A stretch of 64,000 bases of DNA from Cyanophora paradoxa (Eukaryota; Glaucocystophyceae; Cyanophorales; Cyanophoraceae), in contig QPMI01000536.1 of assembly GCA_004431415.1 (NCBI GenBank), positions 18,651 to 82,650 of the forward strand, given 5' to 3'. A program made the translations under genes and the position numbers. Under the pieces are notes generated by a model, which was not told the origin of the DNA, did not search any database, and worked only from the letters and a program-made list of their open reading frames with translations. Below, in pieces: positions 1 through 9,887 of this stretch (the stretch's first letter is position 1; each line of letters opens with the position of its first letter).

Positions 1-594
1 AGGGCAGCTAAGTAGGGGTCATAGCTACGACTGGCACCGCGGGCGCGGCCCCGGAGCTCGGTTGCAGCCGCCGAGTCGATCAGCGCGGGCGGCCTCCTGA
101 GCGCTTCTAAACGCTAGCTGTGGATGTGATTTCGTGTTTGGTGCGTGTGCGGCCCGCGCCGGGCCTCTCAGTAGGGGTGCCGACCGCGCGCCTTGTAGGA
201 AGCGCGCACGCGGGCCGCGTCAGTGCCAACGCTTTGCTATGAAGGCCTATATGCTATAGAGACCGCGTTTGCACAGCTGGAGCCCGCGGTTCCGGGTGTG
301 CCGTGGCTCGTTGGGGTACTGCGTGCTGTTAAGTGGTGCTAGTACCCCCAAGCGGCGAAGCGGCGGAAGCGCTGACAAACGGAGCCGGCTGAAGAAAGTG
401 CGCTTAATCGGGCCTTACTGGTCAGATTGGCTCACAATGCGCAGGTTCCAGTGACCAGGTTCCATGGTGCGAGCTGCCGCGGCTCCGATCTTCTTCAAGA
501 GCTTCCGGGCGAGCTAGCGATGGCGCTCTTGGTCAAGCTTTCGTTTGTAGAGCGCGTCCGGCTCGAGCGCGTGTCGAGGCTGTCCTAGACTTTC
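1..594. other. Intergenic host DNA, no gene supported
   Basis: Mixed-composition host sequence. Short open frames are present, but none has a start, codon pattern or domain that I can support. A gene entering from the left edge cannot be excluded. Confidence 0.4.
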
Positions 595-2070
595 GTGAGA
601 CTAGCCTCGCCATCGACCACAGGCGAGACGGAGGCGTGGCGGACGGCGGCGCGGCTTGCCGTACGCGACGGGAGCTCGTCGGGCGGCGGCGCGGCTCACC
701 GCACGGCGCCGGGGCGCGGCGGGCGGCGGCGCGGCTCACCGCACGGCGCGGAAGCTCGACGGGCGGGCGGGGGCTCGGCGGGCGGCGGCGCAGCTCACCG
801 CACGCGACGGGGGCTTGGCGAGTGCCGGCGCGGCTCGCCGGGCAGGGCGGAGACTCGTCGGGCGGCGGCGCAGCTCGACGGGTGGGGCGGGGACCGTCGG
901 ACGCGGCGGGCGGCGGCGCGGCTCTCCGGGCGGGGCGGGGGCGCGGCGGGCGGCGGCGCGGCTCTCCGGGCGGGGCGGCGGCGCGGCGGGCGGCGGCGCA
1001 GCTCTCCGGGCGGGGCGGCGGCGCGGCGGGCGGCGGCGCGGCTCGCCGGGCGGGGCGGAAACTCGTCGGGCGGCGGCGCAGCTCTCCGGGCGGGGCGGGG
1101 ACGCGGGGGCGGCGGCGCGGCTCTCCGGGCGGGGCGGCGGCGCGGCGGGCGGCGGCGCGGCTCGCCGGGCGGGGCGGAGACTCGTCGGGCGGCGGCGCAG
1201 CTCGACGGGTGGGGCGGGGACGCGGGGGCGGCGGCGCGGCTCTCCGGGCGGGCGGCGGCGCGGCGGGCGGCGGCGCATCTCGCCGCACGGGGCGGGGCGC
1301 GGCGGGCGGCGGCGCAGCTCGACGGGTGGGGCGGGGACGCGGGGGCGGCGGCGCGGCTCTCCGGGCGGGCGGCGGCGCGGCGGGCGGCGGCGCGGCTCGC
1401 CGGGCGGGGCGGGAGCTCGTCGGGCGGCGGCGCAGCTCGGCGGGCGGAGCGGAGGCGCGGCGGACGGCGGTGGGGCTCGCCGGGCGGGGCGGCGGCGCGG
1501 CGGGCGACGGCGCGGCTCGCCGGGCGGGCGGAAACTCGTCGGGCGGCGGCGCAGCTCGACGGGTGGGGCGGGGACGCGGGGGCGGCGGCGCGGCTCTCCG
1601 GGCGGGGCGGCGGCGCGGCGGGCGGCGGCGCAGCTCGCCGCACGGGGCGGGGCGCGGCGGGCGGCGGCGCAGCTCGACGGTGGGGCGGGGACGCGGGGGC
1701 GGCGGCGCGGCTCTCCGGGCGGGGCGGCGGCGCGGCGGGCGACGGCGCAGCTCGCCGCACGGGGCGGAGACTCGTCGGGCGGCGGCGCAGCTCGACGGGC
1801 GGGGCGGCGGCGCGGCGGGCGACGGCGCGGCTCGCCGGGTGGGGCGGAAACTCGTCGGGCGGCGGCGCAGCTCGACGGGCGGGGCGGGGACGCGGCGGGC
1901 GGCGGCGCGGCTCTCCGGGCGGGGCGGCGGGGCGGCGGGTGGCGGTGCTGCTCTCCGGGCGGGCGGCGGCGCGGCGGGCGGCTTTGTGGACGGCGGCGCG
2001 GGTCGCAGGGCGGGGCGGCGGCGCGGCGGGCAACAGCTCCGCGGCGGGGCTCGCCGCACGGGGCGGGGGC
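595..2070. repeat. GC-rich minisatellite, about 40-bp unit
   Basis: A unit built of GCGGCTCTCCGGGCGGGGCG plus GCGGCGGGCGGCGG recurs at about 40-bp spacing (for example GCTCTCCGGG at 921, 961 and 1001) with point variants and 1-bp length changes. Long open frames exist on both strands and in several frames at once, giving Arg/Ala/Gly/Pro-only proteins. That is what a stop-poor GC repeat gives by chance. A 40-bp period also rotates the reading frame, so I treat the tract as non-coding. Confidence 0.85.
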
Positions 2071-3653
2071 TCTGCGGCTTCAAGGCTAGTTACCACGTGC
2101 ACGTCAAAATATGTTGCTTTGACGTACTGCTTCATGGCCTGGCTGCGCGACGTGCGCACTGTGGCACTGCAGATCTAGAACAGAATCAGATGCACCCCTT
2201 CCCCCTTCGTGTCCGGATCCTAGAGCCTCGGAGCAAGCCGCCGAAGATGATTCACGCTAAAATAACTAAGTTTATTGAAAGGGAGATGTTTATAGCATAT
2301 AATTATATGAGATGTGCTGGGTGACATAATGCCGCACTATCCGATGATCACTTTTGAGTTGACAAGCCGAAAGTACGACTCCAACTTCTCGACATAACAC
2401 TGACTCATGATCAGTGATCATGATCGATATTCAATGATTGAACGTGCCGCATGATTGTGCAAGATGAAAATCGGACAGCATGATGAACATCCATTATACT
2501 TTCATTTAACTCGGTGAGTCCATCGAGAATGAGGCCAGGCGGCTCGCTCTAACATCGAGCCCTTCGAGAGCCCGTGCTGTGGCGTGTGCGCAGGGCCTGG
2601 GCTCGATCCTAGACAGCGAAACAATCAATTTCCAAACGCTTTACAAGATCCTGCCACTAGTCAGAGCGGCGCGCGCCCTGCACTGTCCACTAGCATGAGA
2701 TTCTCCAGGTGGGGTCCGTGACAGACTCGGATCAAATCGAGCGCCCGAAGGCCACGACGAGGCAGGCGTATATCTATGCACCGTATTAGCACTTCTATGA
2801 AAAAAAGAGCAAAATGCTGCGATACGGGCGCAAGCGCACCGGCACGCACGGCAGCGCGTCGTGGAATCTGTGTGGTGGGGTCAGTTCAAAGGCGCGTGGC
2901 CGAGCGAGCGACACGCGACAGTAGCGCAAACTCCTGCAGTGCGTGCAAACTGCGTATGTGGTCAGTGCAGTCTCGCACGCCCGCCCCGGCGGACGGAGGG
3001 CCGGGCTCTCAACGCGGCAGGTGTCCGATTGACGTCTGGCGGCGGGCTGCTGTCTGGAAGCACGCCCAGCTGCTACAGTCGGCCGTCGGCAGGCTTCGGC
3101 TTGCTGCTGGCCCAGGGTAGATCCGGCTGGTCCGGGGTATACGTGGATCCTCGCTAACGGCCAGCAGCTTCAAACAGCGGCCCAACCTGCACCTAACTCG
3201 CGCTCGAGCAGCGTCTAGGGACCTCTAGCGAGCTGCTGTGCCTTGCTCTCGCGCAGGAAAGCCGCGGCAGTCGGCTGCAGCCGGGTTTTGAACAGACCAG
3301 GTCCGACGGCCCGTCCCCGGCGGGCTGCCGAGCGCTCATGTGCCCTTTGCTTCCCAGAGCGCTCCTAGAAGCGGGCGGCTTCCTCGCCGAGCGCCGAGCG
3401 GCATTTTCCGCGGTCTCGCAAGGTTCGACCGGCAACCCTCGCGTAAATCATGCCTCGGGAGGCGCCGCGGTCGTTTTATGTGCTCGTTGCGCTGAACATG
3501 TTGCGCAGGAGCGGTCGGTGGACGTGCGCTCGTCTGTTCCGTTGAGTCCATCCGGCCGCTCGCTTGAGTGAGCGTTCCAGCCCTGCGGTCTCCGCTCGCT
3601 TGAGTGAGCGTCGTGGTCTCCGCGCTCGAAGAGTGATCTTCGTTGCGCAGGAC
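2071..3653. other. Intergenic host DNA, no gene supported
   Basis: Less GC-rich sequence after the minisatellite. It holds short palindromic patches such as TGATCAGTGATCATGATC near 2407. No exon or domain was recognised. The last part probably contains the promoter of the gene starting at 3654. Confidence 0.4.
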
Positions 3654-4160
3654 ATGGGCGATAAGCGTGAGGCGGCGGCCGCGGTTCCGGAGGCGACAGC
3701 CGCGCCGGTGTTCAAGGAGCTCGAGGTACTGCCCCGCCTATTTCTCAACGAGTCTGACGTGCAGTTTTAGCCCGCGCGGAAGCGCCGCAGGAGGAGGCAG
3801 CCCGCACGCTGCGCTCCGACGGCCCAGACTTTGACCCTTGCTGCACCCGACTTCGTCTGTTGCGAAACGGTGCGGTCCTCACCTTAACGCTTCCCCCTCA
3901 ATCTGAATCTGACTTCCGCACAGGAACCTGTGGGCTACTTGAAAGTCGCTCACATCTTGCCCTTCCTCAAGGACGGGCTCAAGGTGCGGCTCTTCGTCGC
4001 CAAGATCGACGTCTACGTCGTCGACGAGGGGTTCTTCTTCGTCGGCATCGGCATTCTAGTGCCCAAGGTACGGGCCAAGATGAACCTCCCCCCCTCCCCC
4101 TCCACAATTCCCTCGCCCCACGTCGCCCCCGCAGTACACTCTCCTAGCTACATCTAGATG
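3654..4160 (+). CDS. Unrecognised host gene, 5' exons only, interrupted by the viral element
   Basis: The ATG at 3654 opens exon 1 (3654-3725), which ends at GTACTG. Exon 2 (3924-4067) follows a CAG and stays in phase. It encodes about 48 residues starting EPVGYLKVAHILPF and containing KVRLFVAKIDVYVVDEG, an alternating hydrophobic beta-rich pattern. A further in-phase exon may start at 4135 after CCCCGCAG (YTLLATSRC), running into a poly-C tract at 4161. Beyond that the composition becomes AT-rich and viral. I do not recognise the family. No continuation was found on the far side of the element, so this is either a gene broken by insertion or one whose 3' part lies elsewhere. Confidence 0.5.
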
Positions 4161-4180
4161 CCCCCCCCCCCCCCCCCCCC
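4161..4180. repeat. 20-base poly-C tract at the left host/virus junction
   Basis: Twenty consecutive C lie between host-like sequence and the start of the AT-rich element. A similar tract occurs in a host intron near 39640. It may be part of the host intron, or an assembly weak point where the element's left end was lost. Confidence 0.7.
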
Positions 4181-4216
4181 GCCTCCACTCCGCTCCCTCC
4201 GGGCCCCCGGTGGGGG

Positions 4217-5368
4217 TACGCCTTTGCCGGCGTCTATGATAACAACTATAACTTTCTGCCCTGTAAAATAGCAGCAAGGGCTACCTCTGCTGCTCCCACC
4301 TACTTTTCTCCTGTGAGTATAGTTGATTTTAATCGAGGGGTAACTGCTTGCCTTATTGATGGTGCTATTTCAGGAAACAATAACCCAAGTGTGTGTGGCT
4401 ATAGCCATGCGAGGAAGATTTACAGTGATGATGATGACATTATAGTTATAAGCATCTCTTGTGGTGAGGTAGACCCATATTTAGAGTCTGATTATTTCGG
4501 CTATGGTTATGAGACTGTGAACAGTTGGGGCATTCTCTCATGGATTGCCTCAACAGATGGAAGCCCATTGATTAACATGCTCATGGCAGCAAGTGAGCTG
4601 TCAGCTCTTGACAAGATGGAGGAGTTGCTGCCTTACAACTACGATCAGGATTATGGGAGGTACTATAGGCTATCTGTTCCTCTTCCAAATCACATAGTCA
4701 AGTCCCTTGATGATACCTCTAAAATCCCCGACATGCTTTCGTTCACTGAGACATACATAGCAGCAAACAACACCATGATTAATAAGCTTTGCGATTTGCT
4801 GGTAGCAAACTATGAATTAAAGAACCCATCAAAAGCTTATATCTCTTCCACTCTCACCCTGTCACCACCTTTGGATGCTAATTGGTACAAACTTGCTGAT
4901 GATGCTTTTACTGCCTCCTCCTCTGTGATAGGTAAAGAGCCCCACATGGCTCGACCTTCATCATTTGGCTGGGAAGCTGGGGCATTTGCTCCAGAGCAGA
5001 TATGGGAGACCCCCACTGAGTACCTTCAAGTTGCTTTCCCATACACTTTTGAACTCTCTTCAGTGGTTGCCTATGGGTCAGGGGACACCAATGCTTTTAT
5101 AAAGACTTTCAATGTGGCTACATCAACTAATGGGATCAACTGGTCTTTTATTCGAGCAGAAGGGCAGAACAAAACATTTGTTTGTGAGAATATAAACAAT
5201 GCTAATAATTCCGGCGATATAGCTTTATTAAATGGTTACCCTCTCACCATCAAGGATGCTTTCTACGTAGGGTTCTCTTTGAGAATCAAATATGTTCGCA
5301 TTTATCCCCTTGTCTATGTGAATGCTCCCACAATGAGAGTCGATTTTACAGGTGCGTTTATTCGATAA
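4217..5368 (+). CDS. Discoidin (F5/8 type C)-like domain protein, probable virion attachment protein, 5'-truncated
   Basis: The open frame runs from the junction (no stop after 4145) to 5368. It has no in-frame ATG until 4571; a GTG lies at 4313. The first element-like codons are near 4217, so the N-terminus is probably missing. The C-terminal ~140 residues look like an F5/8 type C (discoidin) fold: W..GAFAPEQIWETP, then YLQVAFP, VVAYGSGD, FNVATSTNGINW, and near the end IKYVRIYP followed by MRVDFTGAF. Such domains bind glycans or lipids, so host-cell attachment is a reasonable inference. The N-terminal ~200 residues are not recognised. The stop overlaps the stop of the convergent minor capsid gene by 11 bp. 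An alternative is a non-structural adhesin. Confidence 0.65.
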   Translation, partial: YAFAGVYDNNYNFLPCKIAARATSAAPTYFSPVSIVDFNRGVTACLIDGAISGNNNPSVCGYSHARKIYSDDDDIIVISISCGEVDPYLESDYFGYGYETVNSWGILSWIASTDGSPLINMLMAASELSALDKMEELLPYNYDQDYGRYYRLSVPLPNHIVKSLDDTSKIPDMLSFTETYIAANNTMINKLCDLLVANYELKNPSKAYISSTLTLSPPLDANWYKLADDAFTASSSVIGKEPHMARPSSFGWEAGAFAPEQIWETPTEYLQVAFPYTFELSSVVAYGSGDTNAFIKTFNVATSTNGINWSFIRAEGQNKTFVCENINNANNSGDIALLNGYPLTIKDAFYVGFSLRIKYVRIYPLVYVNAPTMRVDFTGAFIR

Positions 5369-6293
5369 ACTCGAGCTGAAAAGAATTGTCAATTCCATTC
5401 ATGTCAATGATGTCACCAAAGTAGTCTTTGAACTCAACTGTTAGTTCTCTCACCACCAGATGTCGGTCATTAATTCGAATAAACTCCCCATGTTCACCAT
5501 TATAGTAAACATAGCCTCCTATATCCTTGCTTAATTGGAGTCTCAGTATGGCGCCTTGGTTTTGTGGCTGTGATTTTGGGACTATATTATGTCTGCTGGC
5601 AAAGGGAGCAAGTTCTTTGACATGTAAATAAAGGTACTGCTCAGCATTCATATCTGCCATCTTATTGCTGTAATAAACATATCTAAGAGGTGTGGATGAA
5701 AGTCTGGATCCCGAAAAGGTAGTTCCCCACAAGGGGTGATTGAGTGTGATAGGTTTGCCATCATACTTTAGAAAATTCTCAGGGCGATATGGAGATTGAG
5801 AGGGCGAATTGTCATCCATAAATGAAGACTGGAACTCAGTTGAGCTTAAACCCAATAGCTTACCAATGCGCTTATTGCTTGCTTTTATACGGAAAAATCT
5901 GTTACTGTAGAACTCCACTTTATAAGTGGTTGGATTGTAGAATAATTTGAATTCGAAAGCAACTGTTTTTCCTGCTATAGTTTCCTCATAGAACACATAG
6001 TTCAATCCATAGTTGTATGGTTGGGTGACCCCAAAATGACCCTGATTGATATAACCGGTTGGCAGAGGAGAGATGTTGTAAGTTACTGTTTCAGTGACAG
6101 AACTATCCTGATAGGTGAATTCCACTATTAAATGATCTGTTCCCACACTATTGTAAATGCTGTTTGGAATTTCTGCGTAAATAACCCTACACTCTCGAGG
6201 TCTCTCTACTGGTGTTGTGAGGGCAACCCTGTAAGAGTTTTCGGTTTCACCTTGGCTGCGATCCCTGCTATCAACATTGACAAGCCGGTTCAT
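5358..6293 (-). CDS. Penton-like minor capsid protein (intact copy)
   Basis: 311 residues. The N-terminus MNRLVNVDSRDRSQGE leads into a YRVAL and AEIPNSIYN pattern, typical of penton / minor capsid proteins of Polinton-like viruses and related large DNA viruses (N-terminal DSRDR, then an 'E.PNS.YNV'-type strand). Later come LYLHVKEL and, at the C-terminus, LTVEFKDYFG and FQLEFIE. These match in order with RVKELGD and HLTFEIRYG in the neighbour at 6302-7332, so the two are probable paralogues. It would form pentameric capsid vertices. The gene is uninterrupted and lies head to head with its paralogue, only 8 bp between start codons. Confidence 0.7.
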   Translation of the reverse strand: MNRLVNVDSRDRSQGETENSYRVALTTPVERPRECRVIYAEIPNSIYNSVGTDHLIVEFTYQDSSVTETVTYNISPLPTGYINQGHFGVTQPYNYGLNYVFYEETIAGKTVAFEFKLFYNPTTYKVEFYSNRFFRIKASNKRIGKLLGLSSTEFQSSFMDDNSPSQSPYRPENFLKYDGKPITLNHPLWGTTFSGSRLSSTPLRYVYYSNKMADMNAEQYLYLHVKELAPFASRHNIVPKSQPQNQGAILRLQLSKDIGGYVYYNGEHGEFIRINDRHLVVRELTVEFKDYFGDIIDMNGIDNSFQLEFIE

Positions 6294-6330
6294 TTTAATA
6301 TATGAATATAGATAAAAGGAGAATGCCCGT
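6270..6330. promoter_or_regulatory. Compact divergent start region of the two penton-like genes
   Basis: The minus-strand ATG (complement of 6291-6293) and a plus-strand ATG at 6302 are separated by 8 bp of AT-only sequence (TTTAATAT). A second plus-strand ATG at 6323 (MPVDYIEV) would leave 29 bp. Either way, promoter elements for each gene must overlap the opposite gene's coding sequence or lie in these few bases. Confidence 0.45.
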
Positions 6331-7332
6331 GGACTACATTGAGGTGAGCTCTTTTAATACAATCTCTGGTGACGGTCCTACTTCAAGCTTTGTAGCTCGA
6401 CTTCCAAACATATATGAGAATGTGAGGGCTGTCAGGCTGGTCTCGGCCGAATTTTATAATAGTATCCCTATGGTGAGTGGTGAAACGCAACCAGGGGATA
6501 TTACAATTGATAATTCATTCAGCATTTTTGGAGTGAAGAATTCGATGGTGCTGGCATTGATGGCATTCCAACTACTCGACCAGCGGCCGGCTTTGAACCT
6601 TGGAAGCAATTAATCATAAGTCGCAAAAAACCCATTCAAAGCCACCAGCAATTGGTAAATGTAATTAATGCGAAATTCGATGATAGAGAGCCGGAACCAT
6701 CTATTCGCTGTAAATGGGATGAGTCACTAAAACGAATTATATTCCACTCAGAGAAACCTTTCTATCTAGCCTTCTCTGTTGCTGGAAATCCAAACCAGAA
6801 AACGATCCAAAAGTTACTGAGCGCTGCCCGATTGCTTGGTCTTGATCCCGGAAGATATGGAAATTCCCCAATCCAATCACAGGTTTATAATGCTCTTACT
6901 GATGGCATCTTTACTGGTGAACGGGTGAATGGTATTATATCTTCGTTTGAGCCTGAAAAGACCAGGGACAGTGTTTTATTTGTCAGAGTAAAAGAGTTGG
7001 GTGATCTGGTTCAGTGTGGGGATGGTCTCCTGACTGGTTACTTCCACAAAATCGTGGTTCCTGACAAGGACTATGGTGAGCATGTGGTTTACAATTCAAC
7101 AGAATCTCACCCACTTTACAAGTACTATAACAAAAAAATGGGTTTGTCTACATTCTCTGTGGATATAGTAAATGCTATAAACGAACCAATCGATTTTGAG
7201 GGTCAACCTGTCCACCTCACATTTGAAATTCGATATGGGGAGGAGCCAGCAGGCGACCCTGTCTATGAATACTTTAAGATGCGGATGTCACAAAGTCATC
7301 CAACATATCCAATCATTGCGAGTTTTGGGTAA
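6302..7332 (+). CDS. Second penton-like minor capsid protein, frameshifted
   Basis: Two open frames encode one protein. The first (6302-6613) gives MPVDYIEVSSFN, then VRLVSAEFYNSIP. The reading then continues in the next frame, which is open from 6514 and ends at 7332. The switch falls between about 6514 and 6544 and fits loss of a single base (AATTTC read as AATTC, or within a nearby T run). The second part carries FYLAFSVAG, LFVRVKELGD, NKKMGLSTFSVDI and HLTFEIRYGEEP, matching blocks in the divergent penton-like gene. Start 6302 or 6323. As read the protein would be truncated after about 80 genuine residues. This is either real decay or an assembly indel. Confidence 0.65.
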
Positions 7333-7367
7333 ACACAAGGTTCATTCGTAATTTTTTTATGTTACAG

Positions 7368-7378
7368 TATAATAAAAG
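7368..7378 (+). promoter_or_regulatory. TATA-like box upstream of the major capsid gene
   Basis: TATAATAAAAG lies 8 bp before the ATG at 7387. Comparable AT boxes precede other genes of the element: TATATAAAG before 8894, TTTAATAAAG before 10698 and CTATTATAA before 11460. This suggests a common late-type promoter. Inferred by position only. Confidence 0.35.
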
Positions 7379-7386
7379 AGAAAATC

Positions 7387-8757
7387 ATGGATATTACGTC
7401 GACCCTCCAGCGCCTTTCGTTGAAAGAAGCCCTAACAACCCCAGAGGAGGCCAAGGCCTTCTTTTTGGATAACTCCCTAATGCTTGGTCTTGAATCCAAG
7501 TCTAAGCCCGTTCTTGTTGTTGTGAACCCGAGCAATACTTTTGAAAATAGTGTTGGAAATCGCATTTCATTCAAACTCCCTCGCTACAATTTCTGTGGCA
7601 AACTCGAACTTGCCTTCGACCTTCCAGCTATCACTTTTGGTGATGCTGATCTTGTTCGAAATGGGTATACTCGCCCAGTTGGTGCTTTGGTTCAGCGACT
7701 TGAAATTACCTATGGGTCATACACCTACCATATCCCTTCTGATTTCCTTGCTCATTTCCCTCTTGTCTATTATAGTGAGGATCAGCTTGCCAAAAAGAAG
7801 CGGTCAATGGGCATGCTTCACGGCATCCCCGCCCATGGAACCAACCGACTTGGTGGCTCATTCTTTGTTGAAATTCCTGTGCCTTGGCTAAACCACTACC
7901 TACCTCTTGGTGCTCTGTCTGGTGAAATGGTAGTAACTGTTTGGTTCAAGGATGTAGGGAAGGGTTATGTTGAGACTTCTTATGGTGGTCGTACTCTTCC
8001 TAAGGCTGGGGACACAGCCATTGATGGGGACAAGGACGATGGGCTTGGCGTCGCACCTGCTGAATCTGTGCTGGCACATGTTGGCCAAAACATCACCACT
8101 TTCAATCTTGGTGCGCCAAACGTTGAAATTAAAATTACTTCTCCTCGCCTTTATATGTATGCTGTTAATGTGTCTGATGAGCTTTTCGCTACTGTTATTG
8201 AGAAGGTAAAGACAACTGGCATGGCTATCCCTGCTCTGGATATTGGATTTGTGGATGTCAGTGATATGAAAGCCAAGGGTCTTGCCCAACCCAATCGAGT
8301 TAACCTCTCCCAAATATCAGGTCTCGTTTATGCTCTGCTTGTTTCAGTTCGTGATAACGCTAATGTTGACAAAGCTAATGGTTCCCACAGTGTACTTAAG
8401 ACCTACTCCAACTCCAAAGATATTACTTTCACTGTGGAAATTAATGGTCAACGTCTCTATGCCACTGAGCCCATTCCACTGCTCAAGGGTGCTGAGCTGA
8501 TTGCTGATGTCTTCAAATGCTCTAACATGGATAAGGTTGCTGATCGCTATGTTCTTTCAGGGCTGCCATTCTGTCTTGATGGTGAGAAGGCTATTCGCAA
8601 TGTTGCCCAGTCTGGCTATGTTGACCTGACCAATTCTTCATCTTCATTCCTCACTCTCTACATGCCCACTGACAAGGCAATTGATGTCAATGTTCGCGCT
8701 CTCATGCACAGCTTTATCATTTTGGACAAGGATGGTCTCCGGCGAATCAATCTATGA
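7387..8757 (+). CDS. MCP: Major capsid protein, double-jelly-roll type
   Basis: 456 residues, uninterrupted, with an ATG after a TATA-like box. The first third has NRISFKLPRYNFCGKLELAFDL, a typical first jelly-roll strand pair; the middle has PWLNHYLPLGALSG and VTVWFKD; the C-terminal third has ITFTVEINGQRLYATEPIP and ends LMHSFIILDKDGLRRINL. Length, hydrophobic/beta pattern, position next to the penton genes and presence of a packaging ATPase all fit the major capsid protein of Polinton-like viruses. The family has few invariant residues, so the call rests on layout and overall pattern. It would build the icosahedral shell. Confidence 0.72.
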   Translation: MDITSTLQRLSLKEALTTPEEAKAFFLDNSLMLGLESKSKPVLVVVNPSNTFENSVGNRISFKLPRYNFCGKLELAFDLPAITFGDADLVRNGYTRPVGALVQRLEITYGSYTYHIPSDFLAHFPLVYYSEDQLAKKKRSMGMLHGIPAHGTNRLGGSFFVEIPVPWLNHYLPLGALSGEMVVTVWFKDVGKGYVETSYGGRTLPKAGDTAIDGDKDDGLGVAPAESVLAHVGQNITTFNLGAPNVEIKITSPRLYMYAVNVSDELFATVIEKVKTTGMAIPALDIGFVDVSDMKAKGLAQPNRVNLSQISGLVYALLVSVRDNANVDKANGSHSVLKTYSNSKDITFTVEINGQRLYATEPIPLLKGAELIADVFKCSNMDKVADRYVLSGLPFCLDGEKAIRNVAQSGYVDLTNSSSSFLTLYMPTDKAIDVNVRALMHSFIILDKDGLRRINL

Positions 8758-8865
8758 TCAGGAATGTATGTTTGTCTTACTGTTCTGCTCACAATTGGAT
8801 TATTTTTTTATTATCGATTTCTACTTAATTCCCGAAGAAAATGATATAAAGAAAAAAGCAACATG

Positions 8866-8874
8866 TATATAAAG
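8866..8874 (+). promoter_or_regulatory. TATA-like box upstream of the zinc-ribbon nuclease gene
   Basis: TATATAAAG lies 19 bp upstream of the ATG at 8894, in a short AT-rich gap after the major capsid gene. Confidence 0.3.
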
Positions 8875-8893
8875 GCCCTTTAACTTTGTTAAA

Positions 8894-9834
8894 ATGGTAC
8901 GAGCTTTGACCCTTCATGAATTCATCGAAAAGAGCAAAAGAATACATGGAGAGAAGTATGATTACTCAAAAGTAACCTACAAAAACAATTCCACTTATGT
9001 AGTTATTCAATGTAAATCTTGCTCCATGGAATTCAAACAGCTCCCTGGTGGGCATTTAGCAGGTCGAGGGTGTAGAAAATGCGCTGCTAAACTAACTGGG
9101 GCGGCACAAAAACTTTCGACTGAACAGTTTATTGAGAAATCAAGAGCTGTTCATGGTGATGTCTTTGATTATACAAAGACTGTCTATGAATCTGGACACA
9201 AAAAGTCACTGTCACTTGTAAGAAATGTGGAGCAGATTCTTGTATTTTAGCACAAAATCATCTATTTAAACAAGGGTGTAAGCAATGCTCTTTAGAAGAA
9301 CGCAAGAGCAAAACTAGAAAAAGCAAAGACGATTTCATTAGAAAAGCCATCGAAATCCACGGCGATCGATATGATTATAATGAAGTTGTTTACATTAACA
9401 ACAAAACAAAAGTAGTAGTTAAATGTAAGCAGTGTAACTCCAACTTTGCTCCAGTCCCAACCGATCACTACAAAGGGACAGGTTGTCCTCGATGCCAATT
9501 CTCAAGGGGCGAAACAAGAATTGATCAATATTTAAAGAAGCTTGGGATTTCATTTGAGATTCAAAAGAAATTCGAACGCTGCCGGAATAAGTTTCCCCTC
9601 CCTTTCGATTTCTATATTCCAGACATGAATGCTTGTATTGAATACCAAGGAGAGCAGCATTATAAAAAGGTTGGACATTGGGGAACTGATGGGTACCTTC
9701 AAAAGTATCAGGAAAGGGACGCCATCAAACTTTTATTCTGTCAAATAAACAACATACATTTGCTTGTTATTCCTTACACAGAGAAAGATATTGAACGGGC
9801 TGTAGAAACATTCCTTCAATCTCTTAAAGATTAA
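8894..9834 (+). CDS. Triple zinc-ribbon repeat plus PD-(D/E)XK-like nuclease, frameshifted
   Basis: Three tandem repeats share the pattern FIEKS..(I/V)HG..(Y/F)DY....Y, then CxxC and a second CxxC about 20 residues later: QCKSCS/GCRKCA, TCKKCG/GCKQCS and KCKQCN/GCPRCQ. They are followed by SRGETRIDQYLKKLGI and then PFDFYIPDMNACIEYQGEQHY, the D..ExQ core of PD-(D/E)XK/Vsr-like endonucleases common in giant viruses and virophages (family knowledge). The first frame ends at 9250. The second opens at the A5 run 9200-9204 and continues to 9834. Restoring one A (A6) would make the second repeat read straight through. Possible roles are mobile-endonuclease activity or DNA processing. As read, the catalytic part is disconnected from the start. 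Confidence 0.7.
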
Positions 9835-9887
9835 ACCATCTCCAGTCACACTGTATTATTTTTATCTGTTTCTTTATAGAAAGAACC

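Noticed and set aside
533-2324. Long Arg/Ala/Pro or Gly/Arg proteins across 533-2324 on both strands
   Set aside because: Several frames are open at once because of a GC-rich 40-bp repeat that rotates frame; no start context or domain.
8681-8872. Small hydrophobic protein overlapping the MCP 3' end
   Set aside because: Mostly out-of-frame MCP sequence; no independent start signal or conserved feature.
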